NCBI GenBank assembly: GCA_007996965.1
Contig: BIMP01000002.1
Location: 1 to 44,742 of the forward strand
Origin: a cyanobiont of Ornithocercus magnificus
GTDB lineage: Bacteria; Cyanobacteriota; Cyanobacteriia; PCC-6307; Cyanobiaceae
DNA: 44,742 nt
Direction: 5' to 3'
Part shown: one piece after another, positions 17,163 through 26,486 of the stretch
How the letters are laid out: the number at the start of each line of letters is the position of its first letter
Numbering within the stretch: the stretch's first letter is position 1
Program-made: the position numbers and the translations under genes
The notes under the pieces: model-generated
Told to the model about the DNA's origin: nothing
The model's input: only the letters and a program-made list of their open reading frames with translations
Databases searched by the model: none

Positions 17163-18062
17163 ATGATCCGCATTCAAAAACCCCTCGCTGGCATCTGCTT
17201 CAACCTCATCAAGAGCTGGGTAGAGGTCGCCCGCCGCGGCAAAGGCGGCGATATTGACGCCAACGGCACACCGTGGACCAGGCTGCCAGCCCGCGAGCTG
17301 CGCGACCAAGTCCTGAGCGGCTTCTCCACCGAAGTCAGCACGAGGACGGTCTACAGAGCTCTGGACTACCTGGTGGAATTAAAGTTGGTCCGACGCGAGA
17401 AGCGGAAGCAGCGCCGTCGCTGGAGCAATCAAGACTACTGGTACACCATTCCTACAGAGGAACAGACAGCCGCGGTCTCTAGTGGTTCAGAGACCAGCAA
17501 AACCCAGTCTGGGAGCCAATTGACACATGTGGCGAATACAAGTGCACAAGTTGGACACATACAAGCGCCACTGATGGCGAATACTCTAAATACTCTTTCT
17601 AAAGAGTCAGATCTAATAAAACCGCCGCCAGAAGGTATGCCGCCACCGGCGACGGACGTGGAAGAAGAGGGATTGGCTCTAGAACCAGCTGATCTGCAGG
17701 CGGTGCTTAGCTCCATTCCGGCTCCCAAAACTGCTGATCAGCTGCAAGAAGAGCGGAAGAAGAAGGAGAGACAAAGGGAATCAGAGCAACAGCGAATAAA
17801 ACAGCAGGCACAGGCCAACGAGGCCAGAAAGGCTGCTGCAGCTGCGCGAAATATCAATAACCAGAACTGGATTGCCGCTGAACTGGGCAAGATTCGTCAG
17901 AAGATGGCCCAGAACCAGGCCAAAGGGTTTAAACCAACAGCCCCGATCACCTCTCGAAAACGGGTTTTGGAGCTACCTGAGAGGCCTGTAGGCAGAGATA
18001 GACAGGGTCGAACCGTGAAGGAGGTCTGGGTAGCAGGCTTCAAGTACTTGGTGGTGGACTAG
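17163..18062 (+). CDS. Winged-helix DNA-binding protein of the repeated module, copy 2
   Basis: The 299-residue product is almost the same as that of 4924-5823. The winged-helix N-terminus differs at only a few residues (D to N in the GDIDANGTPW segment, T to P in LPARELRDQ). Most changes are in the linker and coiled coil (EERKKKERQRESEQQRIK). Across 17440-17650 the DNA is identical or nearly so, more conserved than the flanks, which fits gene conversion or recent duplication. It sits after the KAP gene and before a short terL remnant. Family not recognised. Confidence 0.7.
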   Translation: MIRIQKPLAGICFNLIKSWVEVARRGKGGDIDANGTPWTRLPARELRDQVLSGFSTEVSTRTVYRALDYLVELKLVRREKRKQRRRWSNQDYWYTIPTEEQTAAVSSGSETSKTQSGSQLTHVANTSAQVGHIQAPLMANTLNTLSKESDLIKPPPEGMPPPATDVEEEGLALEPADLQAVLSSIPAPKTADQLQEERKKKERQRESEQQRIKQQAQANEARKAAAAARNINNQNWIAAELGKIRQKMAQNQAKGFKPTAPITSRKRVLELPERPVGRDRQGRTVKEVWVAGFKYLVVD

Positions 18063-18151
18063 TGGACCAATCTCGCTCAGAGGCTTCTAGGAAGTCCTGG
18101 AAGAGGCCTGCAAACACGTAGTCCTCACACACAGTCGGGGAATAATCGTGC

Positions 18152-18297
18152 GTGAGCAACAATGCAGAGGCCATAGAGGAGGTCTTATGGAGGATTTCCA
18201 CTTTTTTCAGCGCGCTCTGGCAGCAACTTGGCCTGCCCCACTGACACCGACTCAGTTGGCCATCGCTGAGATCCTGCAATATGGCCCCGATCGGCTT
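18152..18297 (+). pseudogene. N-terminal terL remnant of module copy 2
   Basis: From GTG 18152 the frame reads AEAIEEVLWRISTFFSALWQ and QLGLPH, then a stop; one base off it continues PTQLAIAEILQYGPDR. This matches 5915-6050 of copy 1. The match breaks at 18298, before the Walker A motif, so only about 40 codons of the terminase survive. Confidence 0.65.
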
Positions 18298-18526
18298 GAT
18301 GGACGGCTACGACCGTCGCGGAAACAACCAAATTACAGTGCAAGAGGTTTACAACCATTGGGTGAGACTAGGAGCAATTGACTTAAACGAGCTTCAAGAT
18401 AAGATGTATCGCTACGGGCCCAGGTTGACGACTGCAGTATTGCTGCACACGCTTCCCGTTATCGATCCTTGTAGAAGAGCAGCCTTTGCCCGCAAACAAG
18501 TGATGAATCGCATTGGCATAAATTGA
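18298..18526 (+). pseudogene. Unknown helical protein fragment fused to the terL remnant
   Basis: The frame reads GNNQITVQEVYNHWVRLGAI, NELQDKMYRYGPRLTTAV and a basic ending, CRRAAFARKQVMNRIGIN. Its composition is that of a real protein, but no ATG of its own exists; the apparent start lies in terL DNA. It ends in TGA overlapping the TTG/ATG region of the next gene, so the two may once have been an operon. No family is recognised. Confidence 0.35.
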
Positions 18527-18531
18527 TTGCC

Positions 18532-18918
18532 ATGGCACTCATATCTTCGGTTCAGTTTCCATACAGTGAATGCACATCAATTGTTGATGAAATCATTGAA
18601 GTTCCTTACCCAGACTTCGGCAATCTCAAAGACAGCATGTCATCTCTTGATTACATAGCTTGCACAGAATGCAGTCATATCTACAAGCTTGCTGTTTATA
18701 ATAATTATTATAATTGTTTTATGCAAGTTGATGGACAAGAGAGTGATGGTGAAGAGATTTATATCGGTGAGCCCTACGACAACGATGACGATATTGAATG
18801 GCTTAGAAACCATTCAAACCAGTTCGACATCCTGGATAAGCAACTCGAAGGAATCAAAGCTCTTATGAATGAAGCAGATATGACACCAGGCATTATGGGA
18901 GTTAGCGAAAAGGCATAG
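18532..18918 (+). CDS. Hypothetical acidic protein
   Basis: From ATG 18532 (TTG 18523 is possible) the protein has 128 residues. It is strongly acidic, with ESDGEEIYIGEPYDNDDDIE in the middle, and has a C-T-E-C motif (YIACTECSHIY). No family is recognised. It overlaps or abuts the preceding fragment and is followed by two tiny frames, so 18.3-19.4 kb may be a small-gene cluster replacing the lost part of terL. Confidence 0.5.
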   Translation: MALISSVQFPYSECTSIVDEIIEVPYPDFGNLKDSMSSLDYIACTECSHIYKLAVYNNYYNCFMQVDGQESDGEEIYIGEPYDNDDDIEWLRNHSNQFDILDKQLEGIKALMNEADMTPGIMGVSEKA

Positions 18919-19054
18919 TTCGCATTTTATGTAATAGTTCATGGTTATTTAGTCGCCGCCCTAGAAGGTTATCTAGAAGCTAGATTTAAAAACCTCGTAC
19001 TTAATAACTTCGAAGCAAAGGGGAGGTTTTGCAAGTTGAAGAAGGTTTTCAAGA

Positions 19055-19186
19055 ATGAACCAATCAACACTATTATTAAATATTGATTTTCCTGGATATC
19101 ATAAGTGGCCTGAAAAAGCCGTTAAAATTTGCCACGACTGCGCTCGTCGAGCAGGCTTCAACCAGAAGGGTGAAAAGACAAAATAA
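19055..19186 (+). CDS. Small CxxC protein
   Basis: This is a 43-residue frame from ATG 19055, with AGAAGG nine bases upstream. The middle reads WPEKAVKICHDCARRAGF, a C-x-x-C knuckle with flanking basic residues, and the end is Lys-rich. It could bind zinc or nucleic acid. It ends two bases before the next ATG, which suggests co-translation. Confidence 0.4.
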   Translation: MNQSTLLLNIDFPGYHKWPEKAVKICHDCARRAGFNQKGEKTK

Positions 19187-19188
19187 CC

Positions 19189-19362
19189 ATGGAAAAACTT
19201 CTAACACTCCATGAGCAAGTCTCAGATTTTGCCAAGAAAATTGAAGATCTTACTCCTCATAATGATGATTTTTCTGGTCCGCTTTCAGAGGACAATATCT
19301 TTCAGCCAGCTCTGAAAAGACTACCCTCTGAAAGCTGTCGACAATTTCAGCGTGACCCATAA
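19189..19362 (+). CDS. Small hypothetical protein
   Basis: This is a 57-residue frame, beginning MEKLLTLHEQVSDFAKKIED, two bases after the previous stop. The first half predicts as an amphipathic helix. The 3' half overlaps a nested inverted repeat (19281-19335), so that part is probably shaped by DNA structure. Unknown function. Confidence 0.35.
   Translation: MEKLLTLHEQVSDFAKKIEDLTPHNDDFSGPLSEDNIFQPALKRLPSESCRQFQRDP
19281..19335. repeat. Nested inverted repeat built from CTTTCAG
   Basis: GCTTTCAGAGG (19281-19291) and CCTCTGAAAGC (19325-19335) are a perfect 11 bp inverted repeat. Inside lies a second pair, CTTTCAG (19299-19305) and CTGAAA (19312-19317). It can form a two-level hairpin. No T-tract follows, so it is not a standard terminator. 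Confidence 0.6.
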
Positions 19363-20052
19363 ACGGGCCGTAGATAGCGCCGCGCTCCTGTAAAGTATTG
19401 TCGATATCATCAGTTATGGGTTAGAGATATTTGAAACTTCGAGGTCTATGTCAAAAGCTTGATAGTCCTGGCTATAGTCCTCTGACAAACGGAGAACATC
19501 GTTAATGGCAAAATAAACCTACTGGTTATACCTACAGGCACACCCAGTCCATCACCTTGCAGGACACCTTATGTACCTTGTCGCGCTGCTTACTCAAGCC
19601 AGCGATGACATCGGCACCAGGGGGCGAGCGCCACCTGCGCTGTTCACTGTTCCCTTGTTCAGCTTGGGCAAATCATCTCAAGGTCCCTGTGAACGCGGGT
19701 TGGTGCTCCAAACGGCTTTTTTAGCCGCCGCCTCATATTTTTTATGCACAAACCAGCATAGCATTTCAGGCTCGCGCCGCCATATGTATCCGCTCATGGC
19801 TCCGATATTGGGTGAGCTATACCGCCCACAACCAGGGTTACTACTGAAAGCTTTTTTAAAGAATCAGAGTAACTTTTCTCTCATCGGATTTAGATAACGA
19901 CAGTGTTTTTCATTTGATCTTGGTTCATCATTAGATTTAGATGATTGCAGAAGCTCTGTGTGTAAAATTGTAGTCTTCTACCAACCCATACTCTTTTTTA
20001 AAAACTGGTGTTTCTTTCTATAGAAAGAGTTCTTATAGCCTATATCTCTAAT
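19363..20052. other. No clear gene
   Basis: A 39-codon minus-strand frame at about 19690-19810 begins MSGYIWRREPEMLCWF and looks protein-like but has no relatives here. The plus-strand frame 19571-19897 has no supporting motif. The region 19900-20050 is AT-rich. Confidence 0.35.
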
Positions 20053-20260
20053 AATTCAGTCACCAGCATCATACCGTACAAGTCTTCCTAATTCAGTCTC
20101 CTCTTGCTCTTCTTGATCAAGCTTTGGGGCGAAGGTTGTATCATAAGAGTCAGTATGGATAACACAGTCCCTCCTAAACTCCGGGATTACCAAACTGCTC
20201 CAAGCTTGCGAGGGATATGCAAGACAGCCGTAATCGTGCATTCAACTGACAGAGGGTCTT
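20053..20260 (-). pseudogene. Remnant of an unknown protein, inverted copy of 8.3 kb
   Basis: The minus strand reads HDYGCLAYPSQ, LVIPEFRRDCVIHTDSYDTT, PKLDQEEQEETELGRLVRYD and ends in a stop after AGD. It is homologous to 8290-8480 on the plus strand, and this copy preserves the better C-terminus. The start is missing. Confidence 0.4.
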
Positions 20261-20365
20261 ACACAAGCATTAAGTTGACCCGGCAGTTACAAGGACGCTA
20301 GGTACAAATGAGCAGATAACATAATCTCTTCCAAGATAGGATCAAGCGAGTATCTTTGAGGTCTT

Positions 20366-21577
20366 GTGCTAACTCTTCAAGAAATTTTTTATCTCTCAAT
20401 GCTAGCGACTTCAATTCTAGCAGACCTCGGTCTAAGTATACTGTCAGTGAGACTCCGAGGAGTTTTTCCTAACTCTCTAGACTCTCTAGCCTTGCAGCCA
20501 TATGGAGAGGTAGCTGATACAAGTCTCACGATAATTATACCTACTTATAATGAAGCTGCTAATATAGAACGTTGTCTAAGCAGCATACTAGCATCATCTT
20601 CACCATCTAGGTTTTGGGAGATTTTAGTCAGCGATGATTCTTCTACTGATAGTACAGAATTAATTGCTCACCGTACTGCAGAGAAGCTCAAGCTGGTTTC
20701 GACTAACTTCTCCTTAATACAGGCTGGAGCTAGACCAAGAGAAGAACTTTGGGTAGGAAAGAACTGGGCATGCAGTCAGGCAATGAAGAATGTAGAAAGT
20801 GAGTGGGTGTTAGATGTCTGTCTTGCTCCCAATGCCATTAAGAGATCTCTCTATAGAGCTATTAAGGAACAAGCTGACTTGTTTAGTCTAGCACCAAGAC
20901 TTGTTTGTAACTGCCTTGCCGAATGGATGGTTCAACCGATAATGGCAACTTTAATAGGCCTTGGATTCCCAATTGGCGAAGCTAATGATCCTGACTCTAG
21001 CGTAGCCTTCGCAGCAGGACCGTTTATGCTTTTTCGTCGCTCAGCATATACTGCTATTGGTGGTCACCAAGCAGTAGCTGGAGAGGTAGTTGAAGATCTG
21101 GCCTTAGCTCGTAGGATAAAGAGAGATGGTTTCCACCTTACTTATTTGCTTGGCCTTGATGCAGTAGAGCTTTAGATGTATACAGATCTGAGCTCAGTTT
21201 GGGAGGGATGGAGCAAAAACTGGTTCCTTGCGCTTGATCGTAACATTGCTAAGGCTCTTGGAGCAGGGGTAGTTGTCGTAATCATGTTCAGTTCACCTTG
21301 GCTACTTTTGTTTGTATCGCTGGCATTGCTACCTATCCATTTGCCTCAAGACCAGTTTCTTTTATTAACTATAGTGGCTTGCCTAGTTGGCCTCGGGCTT
21401 CAGCTTAGTCTTCGTGTTTGGGTCAGGCGCCAGTTCTTGCTGCCTCTAAAATACTACTGGCTAGCAGGGATAGGAGGGCTGTTGGTCGGTGCCATAGCAG
21501 CCAATTCAGTTTGGTGCAGCTTGACTGGCATCGGTTGGACTTGGAAAGGTCGCCCGTTAAAAGTAAATGTTCACTGA
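20366..21577 (+). pseudogene. Family 2 glycosyltransferase with one in-frame TAG
   Basis: Residues 50-230 form a GT-A domain: LTIIIPTYNEAANIERCLSS, then EILVSDDSSTDST, and the late conserved acidic stretch VVEDLALARRIKRDG. A small deletion seems to have removed residues at EWVLDVCLAP, where these enzymes have an LDAD-type metal-binding motif. After LLGLDAVEL comes TAG (21173-21175), then MYTDLSSVWEGWSKNW and two to three membrane helices. Enzymes of this layout transfer sugars to lipids, including hopanoid- or carotenoid-linked types. The TAG sits where an Arg (one base change) is expected. With the damaged metal motif it is probably inactive. Confidence 0.75.
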
Positions 21578-21924
21578 TATCTACAAGTTGAGAATAGTAG
21601 GTAGTCTCGCTAGGGACTCCCTAGTAACATATAAGGGTCCTAATTTCAGCGGGATGCCTCAGTCATTTATCGACGACCCGAGGCAGCGAAGCGTCAACCC
21701 ACCTGAAATAGGAGTCGCAAAGCTAGCTGTGCCTTCCTAGGAGAAGGAATCTCTGACGTTCACGGCAGGGAGAAAGTCAAATTGAAGCAGATGCCTGCTA
21801 GTGGGCTGCGAATAGGAATCATGAGCGTGGGGATCCTTGACAGATTCGCTTGCAGTGACCTGAACTTACTTGGTCGGTTACGACTTTCTGCTTAGGCGTT
21901 CCTTTGGAACAATTCAGTAGTTTT

Positions 21925-21994
21925 TTGCAAGCGGGAGTCCTGCTTCTTGCTTGCAAGCTTGGTTCTCCTGAGTAGTTGAAGCTACCAGGAGAAC
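21925..21994. repeat. Two adjacent strong hairpins
   Basis: TTGCAAGC (21925-21932) pairs with GCTTGCAA (21949-21956). Next to it GTTCTCCTG (21962-21970) pairs with CAGGAGAAC (21986-21994), extended inward by GTAG/CTAC. Six Ts precede the first stem on the plus strand. Two close hairpins in a gene-free region could be an RNA element or an old att or terminal repeat. Confidence 0.5.
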
Positions 21995-22237
21995 TCAAAT
22001 ATCCGCTCATGAAGGCTCTCCAGCAATTACGAGCGAAATTAATTGACAAACGGCCTTGAGATAACTGACTCAGGACTATAGCACCAAGACCATTCAGCTA
22101 GCCCCACGTACTGTCTTTTATCTTTACTCGCTCTGCTGCTGTATCTCTTTATCAAGGCGCACAGAAAAGGGGAAGGGCCTCACCAGTCCGAACAACTGAT
22201 ATAGAGAAGCAACAGGGACGTCATTTCTAAGCGACCT

Positions 22238-22280
22238 GGCTAGTCGCTTGACTGCGGCCTCTGTGTCGCTAGCCTTTTTT
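22238..22280 (+). terminator. Possible Rho-independent terminator
   Basis: GGCTAG-T-CG pairs with CG-CTAGCC and is followed directly by TTTTTT (22275-22280). The loop is long (about 20 bases), which weakens the call. An overlapping alternative stem, AAGCGAC/GTCGCTT, lies at 22229-22249. No gene is recognised just upstream. Confidence 0.4.
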
Positions 22281-23332
22281 GTCTTTACCTTACTTCTGAA
22301 TAAATAACTCGATCTCTCAGCAGATAACCACCTATATTTGATTGCCGTTCTAGCTTAGGGCACCAAGCGTAAGAGGAAAGCCACGGCCAACTGCTGAATC
22401 TTGTGATGCCTACTCATTCAGAGGCTACCAAGTCTGTGGATGCCGCATTGCTAGGTTCCTGCATCCATCTAGTGTAGCTTAATGAGGGAGGGTAAGTCTA
22501 CTGTGCTTGGCGGATATCTAGGTAGTCGGTTCTGCCTACTATTCAGTAGCTGAGATCTTCCCTCAGCTTCGCTAGCACTAAGCTGGCAGTGGCCTAGCTG
22601 CTCAGCCCTGGGGCCCTGCTGACCCAACGACGTGTGAACGCCAAAGGCTTAGGACTCTGCTTTTGACTTGGCTAAACTGCTCTCTGGGCAGGACACTCCA
22701 GCTAGACGTGAGCAAGACCGAACAGACCAATGACTGGGTCAATGAAAGCCTCACCGAGTTAGCTCTAATACGCCGCCTTGGATCTCTGAACTGATGCTGA
22801 AGCTATGGGAAATGCAGTGGGCTAACCTCCAAGAAACCAAAATGTTGAAGACACCCCAGGTAACATCTACGATGTTACCTAGTATAAATGTATTTACTAG
22901 GAAGGATCTTGCGACGCCTGATAATAATCTCTTAATCATCAATCAAACCCTGCATCACAACTTTCATTAGTGGGTGTGCAATCGTCCCTATGAGCCTCAA
23001 GACTTTGCAGACTACTTGCTGCGCAATGAGCTCCCATTCGAAGGAAGTCCAAGTATCTGTACCCACCACGAGAAGCACTGTCAAAAGCTGATCCACCGAT
23101 TGGAGTTGTCGTAAACCTGGTAGGGGTAGAGTCAACTACTCTATTGACTTGAGTAAGACTACCTGCCAATGCTGAATTGTACCCACTTTTTGCTCGGAAA
23201 CATAGTCATTCCTTTTACTAAGAAGGCAAGTAGTAAGAAGTCGAACCGGATAATTAAAAGTATAATGTCGAAGAGATGTAGAGAGTTACTCTGTAAACCT
23301 CTAGCTTATGAGTAGAAATACTAGCCAGGTAC

Positions 23333-23770
23333 TCAGTCATCAAAAGAGTGTCTAGATCGTCTGCCCTTTTTAACTTTACTACGTCTCTTTTTTGCGTCAA
23401 TCCTCCTACATCTAGATGAACATGTAGGATATGTCTTTTTCCGTCTGGGTGTCGGTAGCTTGATACCTTCTCTGATTAAATTTCCAAGCCTCTTAAGAGC
23501 TATCTGACGGTTCTGAAACTGGGAACGTTCTTCAGATACAGATACACATAAGTATCCATCAGCAATTCTTGAGCGATACAACTCTAGAAGTCTCTGCTTA
23601 CGAAATGGCTCAACAGAATCTGAATCTTTGAGGTTCCAAGACAAATCAACTGCAGTCTCGACTTTATTGACTTTTTGTCCACCAGCACCAGATGAGCGGG
23701 AAAATCTCCATGACAGCTCAGCTTGTCGTATGGTGAGATGAGAGCTGATTACTAAGCCTGAATCAAACAT
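23333..23770 (-). CDS. arfB: ArfB-like peptidyl-tRNA hydrolase (class I release factor-type GGQ protein)
   Basis: The protein has 145 residues. The catalytic GGQ lies at 30-32 in SRSSGAGGQKVNKVETAV, the signature of release factor domain 3. There is no stop-codon recognition domain, and the C-terminus is a basic, flexible tail (AKKRRSKVKKGRRSRH). In ArfB/YaeJ that tail enters the empty mRNA channel of stalled ribosomes, and the GGQ domain hydrolyses the peptidyl-tRNA. Length and order of parts are normal for the family and the gene is intact. It is monocistronic on the minus strand, with a strongly structured region upstream. Confidence 0.85.
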   Translation of the reverse strand: MFDSGLVISSHLTIRQAELSWRFSRSSGAGGQKVNKVETAVDLSWNLKDSDSVEPFRKQRLLELYRSRIADGYLCVSVSEERSQFQNRQIALKRLGNLIREGIKLPTPRRKKTYPTCSSRCRRIDAKKRRSKVKKGRRSRHSFDD

Positions 23771-23835
23771 CTAGCTTTCTTTACTTCCCTAAGTTCTACC
23801 TGATACTTCGGAATTAGAGAAGTGATCGGCACTGT

Positions 23836-23895
23836 TGTTTTTTTGGCTGTGACCCAGCCAGGATCTTTAGGTCTGTAGCCAAGATCATGGCTGGG
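23836..23895 (-). promoter_or_regulatory. Strong hairpin with a competing arm upstream of arfB
   Basis: CCCAGCCA-G-GATCTT (23853-23867) pairs with AAGATC-A-TGGCTGGG (23881-23895), a 14 bp stem with one mismatch. A third segment, TGGCTG (23844-23849), can instead pair with CAGCCA (23855-23860). In an arfB transcript these would be mutually exclusive hairpins followed by an A-rich run, about 65 bases before the start. It may be an attenuator-like leader or simply a strong stem between genes. Confidence 0.35.
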
Positions 23896-24632
23896 TGAAT
23901 CTACTTACTTCGCTACAAACTTACCGTAGATCATGACATTAAGTAAATATCTTCAATAATTTGTGGGCGTATTATGGGGGAAGTAGGCCAACTGAGGTCC
24001 CGCGTCCTCACAACAATCTGATATGTTACGAATACTCCTCTATAACCTGCCTGCTAGAAGTTCACGGACTACCTTGGACACTATCATTACTACGCTAAGT
24101 AGCTGTGATTCTACCCTTATGCTGAGAAACAACAAGATGCATATCTGCAAGGCCGCTGATCTGGCCTCCAAAAAGGCACTTAGACTAAGTGGCTATGGCC
24201 AAGCAGCCAAGACCAAAGGGGTGCAATTACTGTGCTGCTCACTGGATAATAACAAAGACAATAGGTCTGGTACCCAGGAACCTAGAGAAGGTAATGTAGA
24301 AGGTCCTCGGTTAGCTTGCAGTTTTGATCTATAAACTGCAGGAATATTGATAAGAGACTAGAGACTAACCAACAAGACTGTCTTTAACCCTTTTGCTACA
24401 TCTAGGAGGGTGAAGGCAACAAAAACATCTACTAAGGCTATAGCATAGTCAAGCAAACGGCTTCCATAGAGGTCTGTTTCTGAGAGATTGTCAGTCGGTA
24501 ATGCTAAGTGCACCATCAAACCTCTCTACCTCTGACATCACTATGCCTAGATAGGGGCAAGCCTTCTAGCAAGTTATTACATTACTATAAAGACCAGAAT
24601 AGATCCTGTCGTTTCTATGGCTCTTAAGTAAA
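23896..24632. other. No clear gene
   Basis: A 103-codon frame at 24023-24334 has Lys/Asn-rich stretches but no domain, relative or clear ribosome binding site. I would not annotate it as a gene. Confidence 0.4.
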
Positions 24633-25481
24633 GTGGATCTCTTGTCAAGACTTGAGTCAATACGCTCTGAGTATGGTCCTTGGTCTGCTCATAATATTGA
24701 GTTGGCTAAAGGTATCTTTACCATTTCATCGGGGTCTTCAGATCGTGTTCAGCGTAGAGCTTCTCTCTATGCAGGAATAGTGAGAGTTCTCATGCGCCGA
24801 AAACTAAATGGGATGCGCGTATTGGATCTTGGCTGTCTCGAGGGAGGTATTAGTCTCACGCTTGCCCAGCAAGGTGCATACTGCTTGGGTATCGATGTGC
24901 GGGGACGCCATCTCGCTAAAGCAAGATTCGCCGCAAGAGAGCTTGGATTGCAGCGTCAATGCTGCTGGCTTGAGGGCGATGTCACTGAGAATTTGATATG
25001 GTCAGATCTTGGTAAATTTGATCTTGTCATTTGTTCCGGTTTATTGTATCATTTGGATGTCCGAAGTATTGTTCCTCTACTCCAGAGGCTACATGCTGCG
25101 TGTTTTAAGCAAGGCATTACTTTGATCGATACTAATATAGCTCATGAGCCCCGTGACCGTGCTGATCTTCCGGGGGCTCCCACACTATGGGGTTGTTATT
25201 ATAAGGAGCATGAATCTAGTGCTAGTCATACCCAGAGATTGGCAGCTAGCTGGAGTAGTTACCGAAATAATAGATCTTTTTGGTTGACTGAGAGAAGTTT
25301 AATCAATGCCATGGTCTATGCTGGCTTTGGCCATGTTTTTAAGCCTTTGTATCCTTATCATGAATGGAGGCATCAAACACGAGATATCTGGATCGGACTG
25401 CCAGTACTTTCAGATCCTCCTGGGATTCCTTTCCGCAATGAACCAGACACTCGCCCAGCAGCTCATCCAGGGCTAATGTGA
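24633..25481 (+). CDS. Class I SAM-dependent methyltransferase
   Basis: The protein has 282 residues from GTG 24633. Motif I is MRVLDLGCLEGGISLTLA (about 61-78), the acidic ribose-binding residue lies in YCLGIDVRGRHLAKA, and motif IV is FDLVICSGLLYHLD. These place it in the Rossmann-fold methyltransferases. The substrate is not evident; the C-terminal half (LWGCYYKEHESS, SFWLTERSLINAMVYAGF) resembles enzymes that act on sugars or small molecules. It is intact and stands alone. Base composition is like the chromosomal genes here. Confidence 0.75.
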   Translation: MDLLSRLESIRSEYGPWSAHNIELAKGIFTISSGSSDRVQRRASLYAGIVRVLMRRKLNGMRVLDLGCLEGGISLTLAQQGAYCLGIDVRGRHLAKARFAARELGLQRQCCWLEGDVTENLIWSDLGKFDLVICSGLLYHLDVRSIVPLLQRLHAACFKQGITLIDTNIAHEPRDRADLPGAPTLWGCYYKEHESSASHTQRLAASWSSYRNNRSFWLTERSLINAMVYAGFGHVFKPLYPYHEWRHQTRDIWIGLPVLSDPPGIPFRNEPDTRPAAHPGLM

Positions 25482-25715
25482 AGGTAGAATTTGGTACACT
25501 AATCTTTTCTATAATTTGTGGCGTGATACTTCCCTCCATGCCAGCCGGCAGTAACTATTGTAATGCAATGTTAAATTCCTGTCTCGTGAGCTGCAGTGGT
25601 ATGACAGCTACTCTTTTGTGTTATTGCTAGCTTAGCGATCTTAAATTGCTCTGCTGGGGTGAGGGATTCTCAGAATGGTTGTTTCTATCTTCTATAGCTG
25701 CTCACGACGCCTGTC

Positions 25716-25815
25716 GTCGCGTGCAGCTAACTCTAAATAGGCACAGTTAGCTGCTGGATCTAGCCCGCGAGGGTTATAAGGCTGCTGCTAATCTGGGTTG
25801 CTGAAGCTGTAGGCC
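25716..25815 (-). pseudogene. Third, short copy of the repeat-borne protein tail
   Basis: The minus strand reads NPRGLDPAANCAYLELAA, aligning with RGLDPAAKRIHLELAA at 760-945. Only about 100 bases remain. It shows that the repeat family was once more widespread in this region. Confidence 0.4.
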
Positions 25816-26420
25816 ATGACTGAGATCGATCGCAAGGCAGGAAAAGAAAGCGAAGTATTTAATAGCCACATGGCTGGCCATTCTCACGATATTTTCTCTC
25901 CCTCCTCATCTATATATCTCTCTTTCTATCTCTTCTTCTCCAGGAGTCTTTCTTAAACTCTTGGTGCAGTGCTGACTACTATTGTGTACACTTATGATAC
26001 AGTAGCATTCTGCTATCCTTGCCTGAATCGATGTCATACGCTGCTGTAAAGATAGTCTAATCAATGAGCAGGATTATAGCTATCAGTAAGCGCACAATTT
26101 TGCTAGTCTGTGAGCTCCATTGCTGGTAAATGGTCTAAGAAAAATCTATCGAGGCCTAAGGCAAGTCTGATACGCCTTCAAGCGGTAGTTATTCGGCGCG
26201 ATCGCCAACACACATCTCTCCCCTCCCTGTATTGTAGGTCTTCTGCAGACTACTCATTACCCCATCTCTAATAGCTCTATCTGCTCAGTGTTGGGCCTGA
26301 TAGATGTCCAGTGGCCAGGGTAATACTCTTTAGGCTTTTGCCTTTGAGGTATTTGCCTAGACACTGCTGGTCTGACTCAGTGATCTTACTCATAAGAGCA
26401 GCTGTTTCAAGCAGCTAGCA

Positions 26421-26486
26421 ATCGAGACAGCGTTCTGCTCATCTATAAGCCAGGTTTCGCTCAGGGGTTGTAGACATGTTCGCAGA
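26421..26486 (+). repeat. 65-base repeat, copy 2
   Basis: This is the second copy of 14617-14682, sharing GAGACAGCGTTCTGCTCA and GCTCAGGGGTTG. It is isolated in gene-free DNA. Confidence 0.6.

Larger units (their letters stand above)
21578..23332. other. 1.7 kb without a recognised gene
   Basis: All frames are short and unsupported. It contains two adjacent strong hairpins (21925-21994), a terminator-like structure (22238-22280), and CTAGGG-ACT-CCCTAG at about 21610. It may hide a small RNA, but nothing identifies one. Confidence 0.4.

Noticed and set aside
23836-23895. Rho-independent terminator near 23.85 kb
   Set aside because: The T-run lies before the stem on the plus strand and is an A-run on the minus strand, so the order is wrong for either direction.
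24023-24334. 103-codon frame between arfB and the methyltransferase
   Set aside because: There is no domain, no clear ribosome binding site and no second copy; frames of this length occur by chance in this composition.
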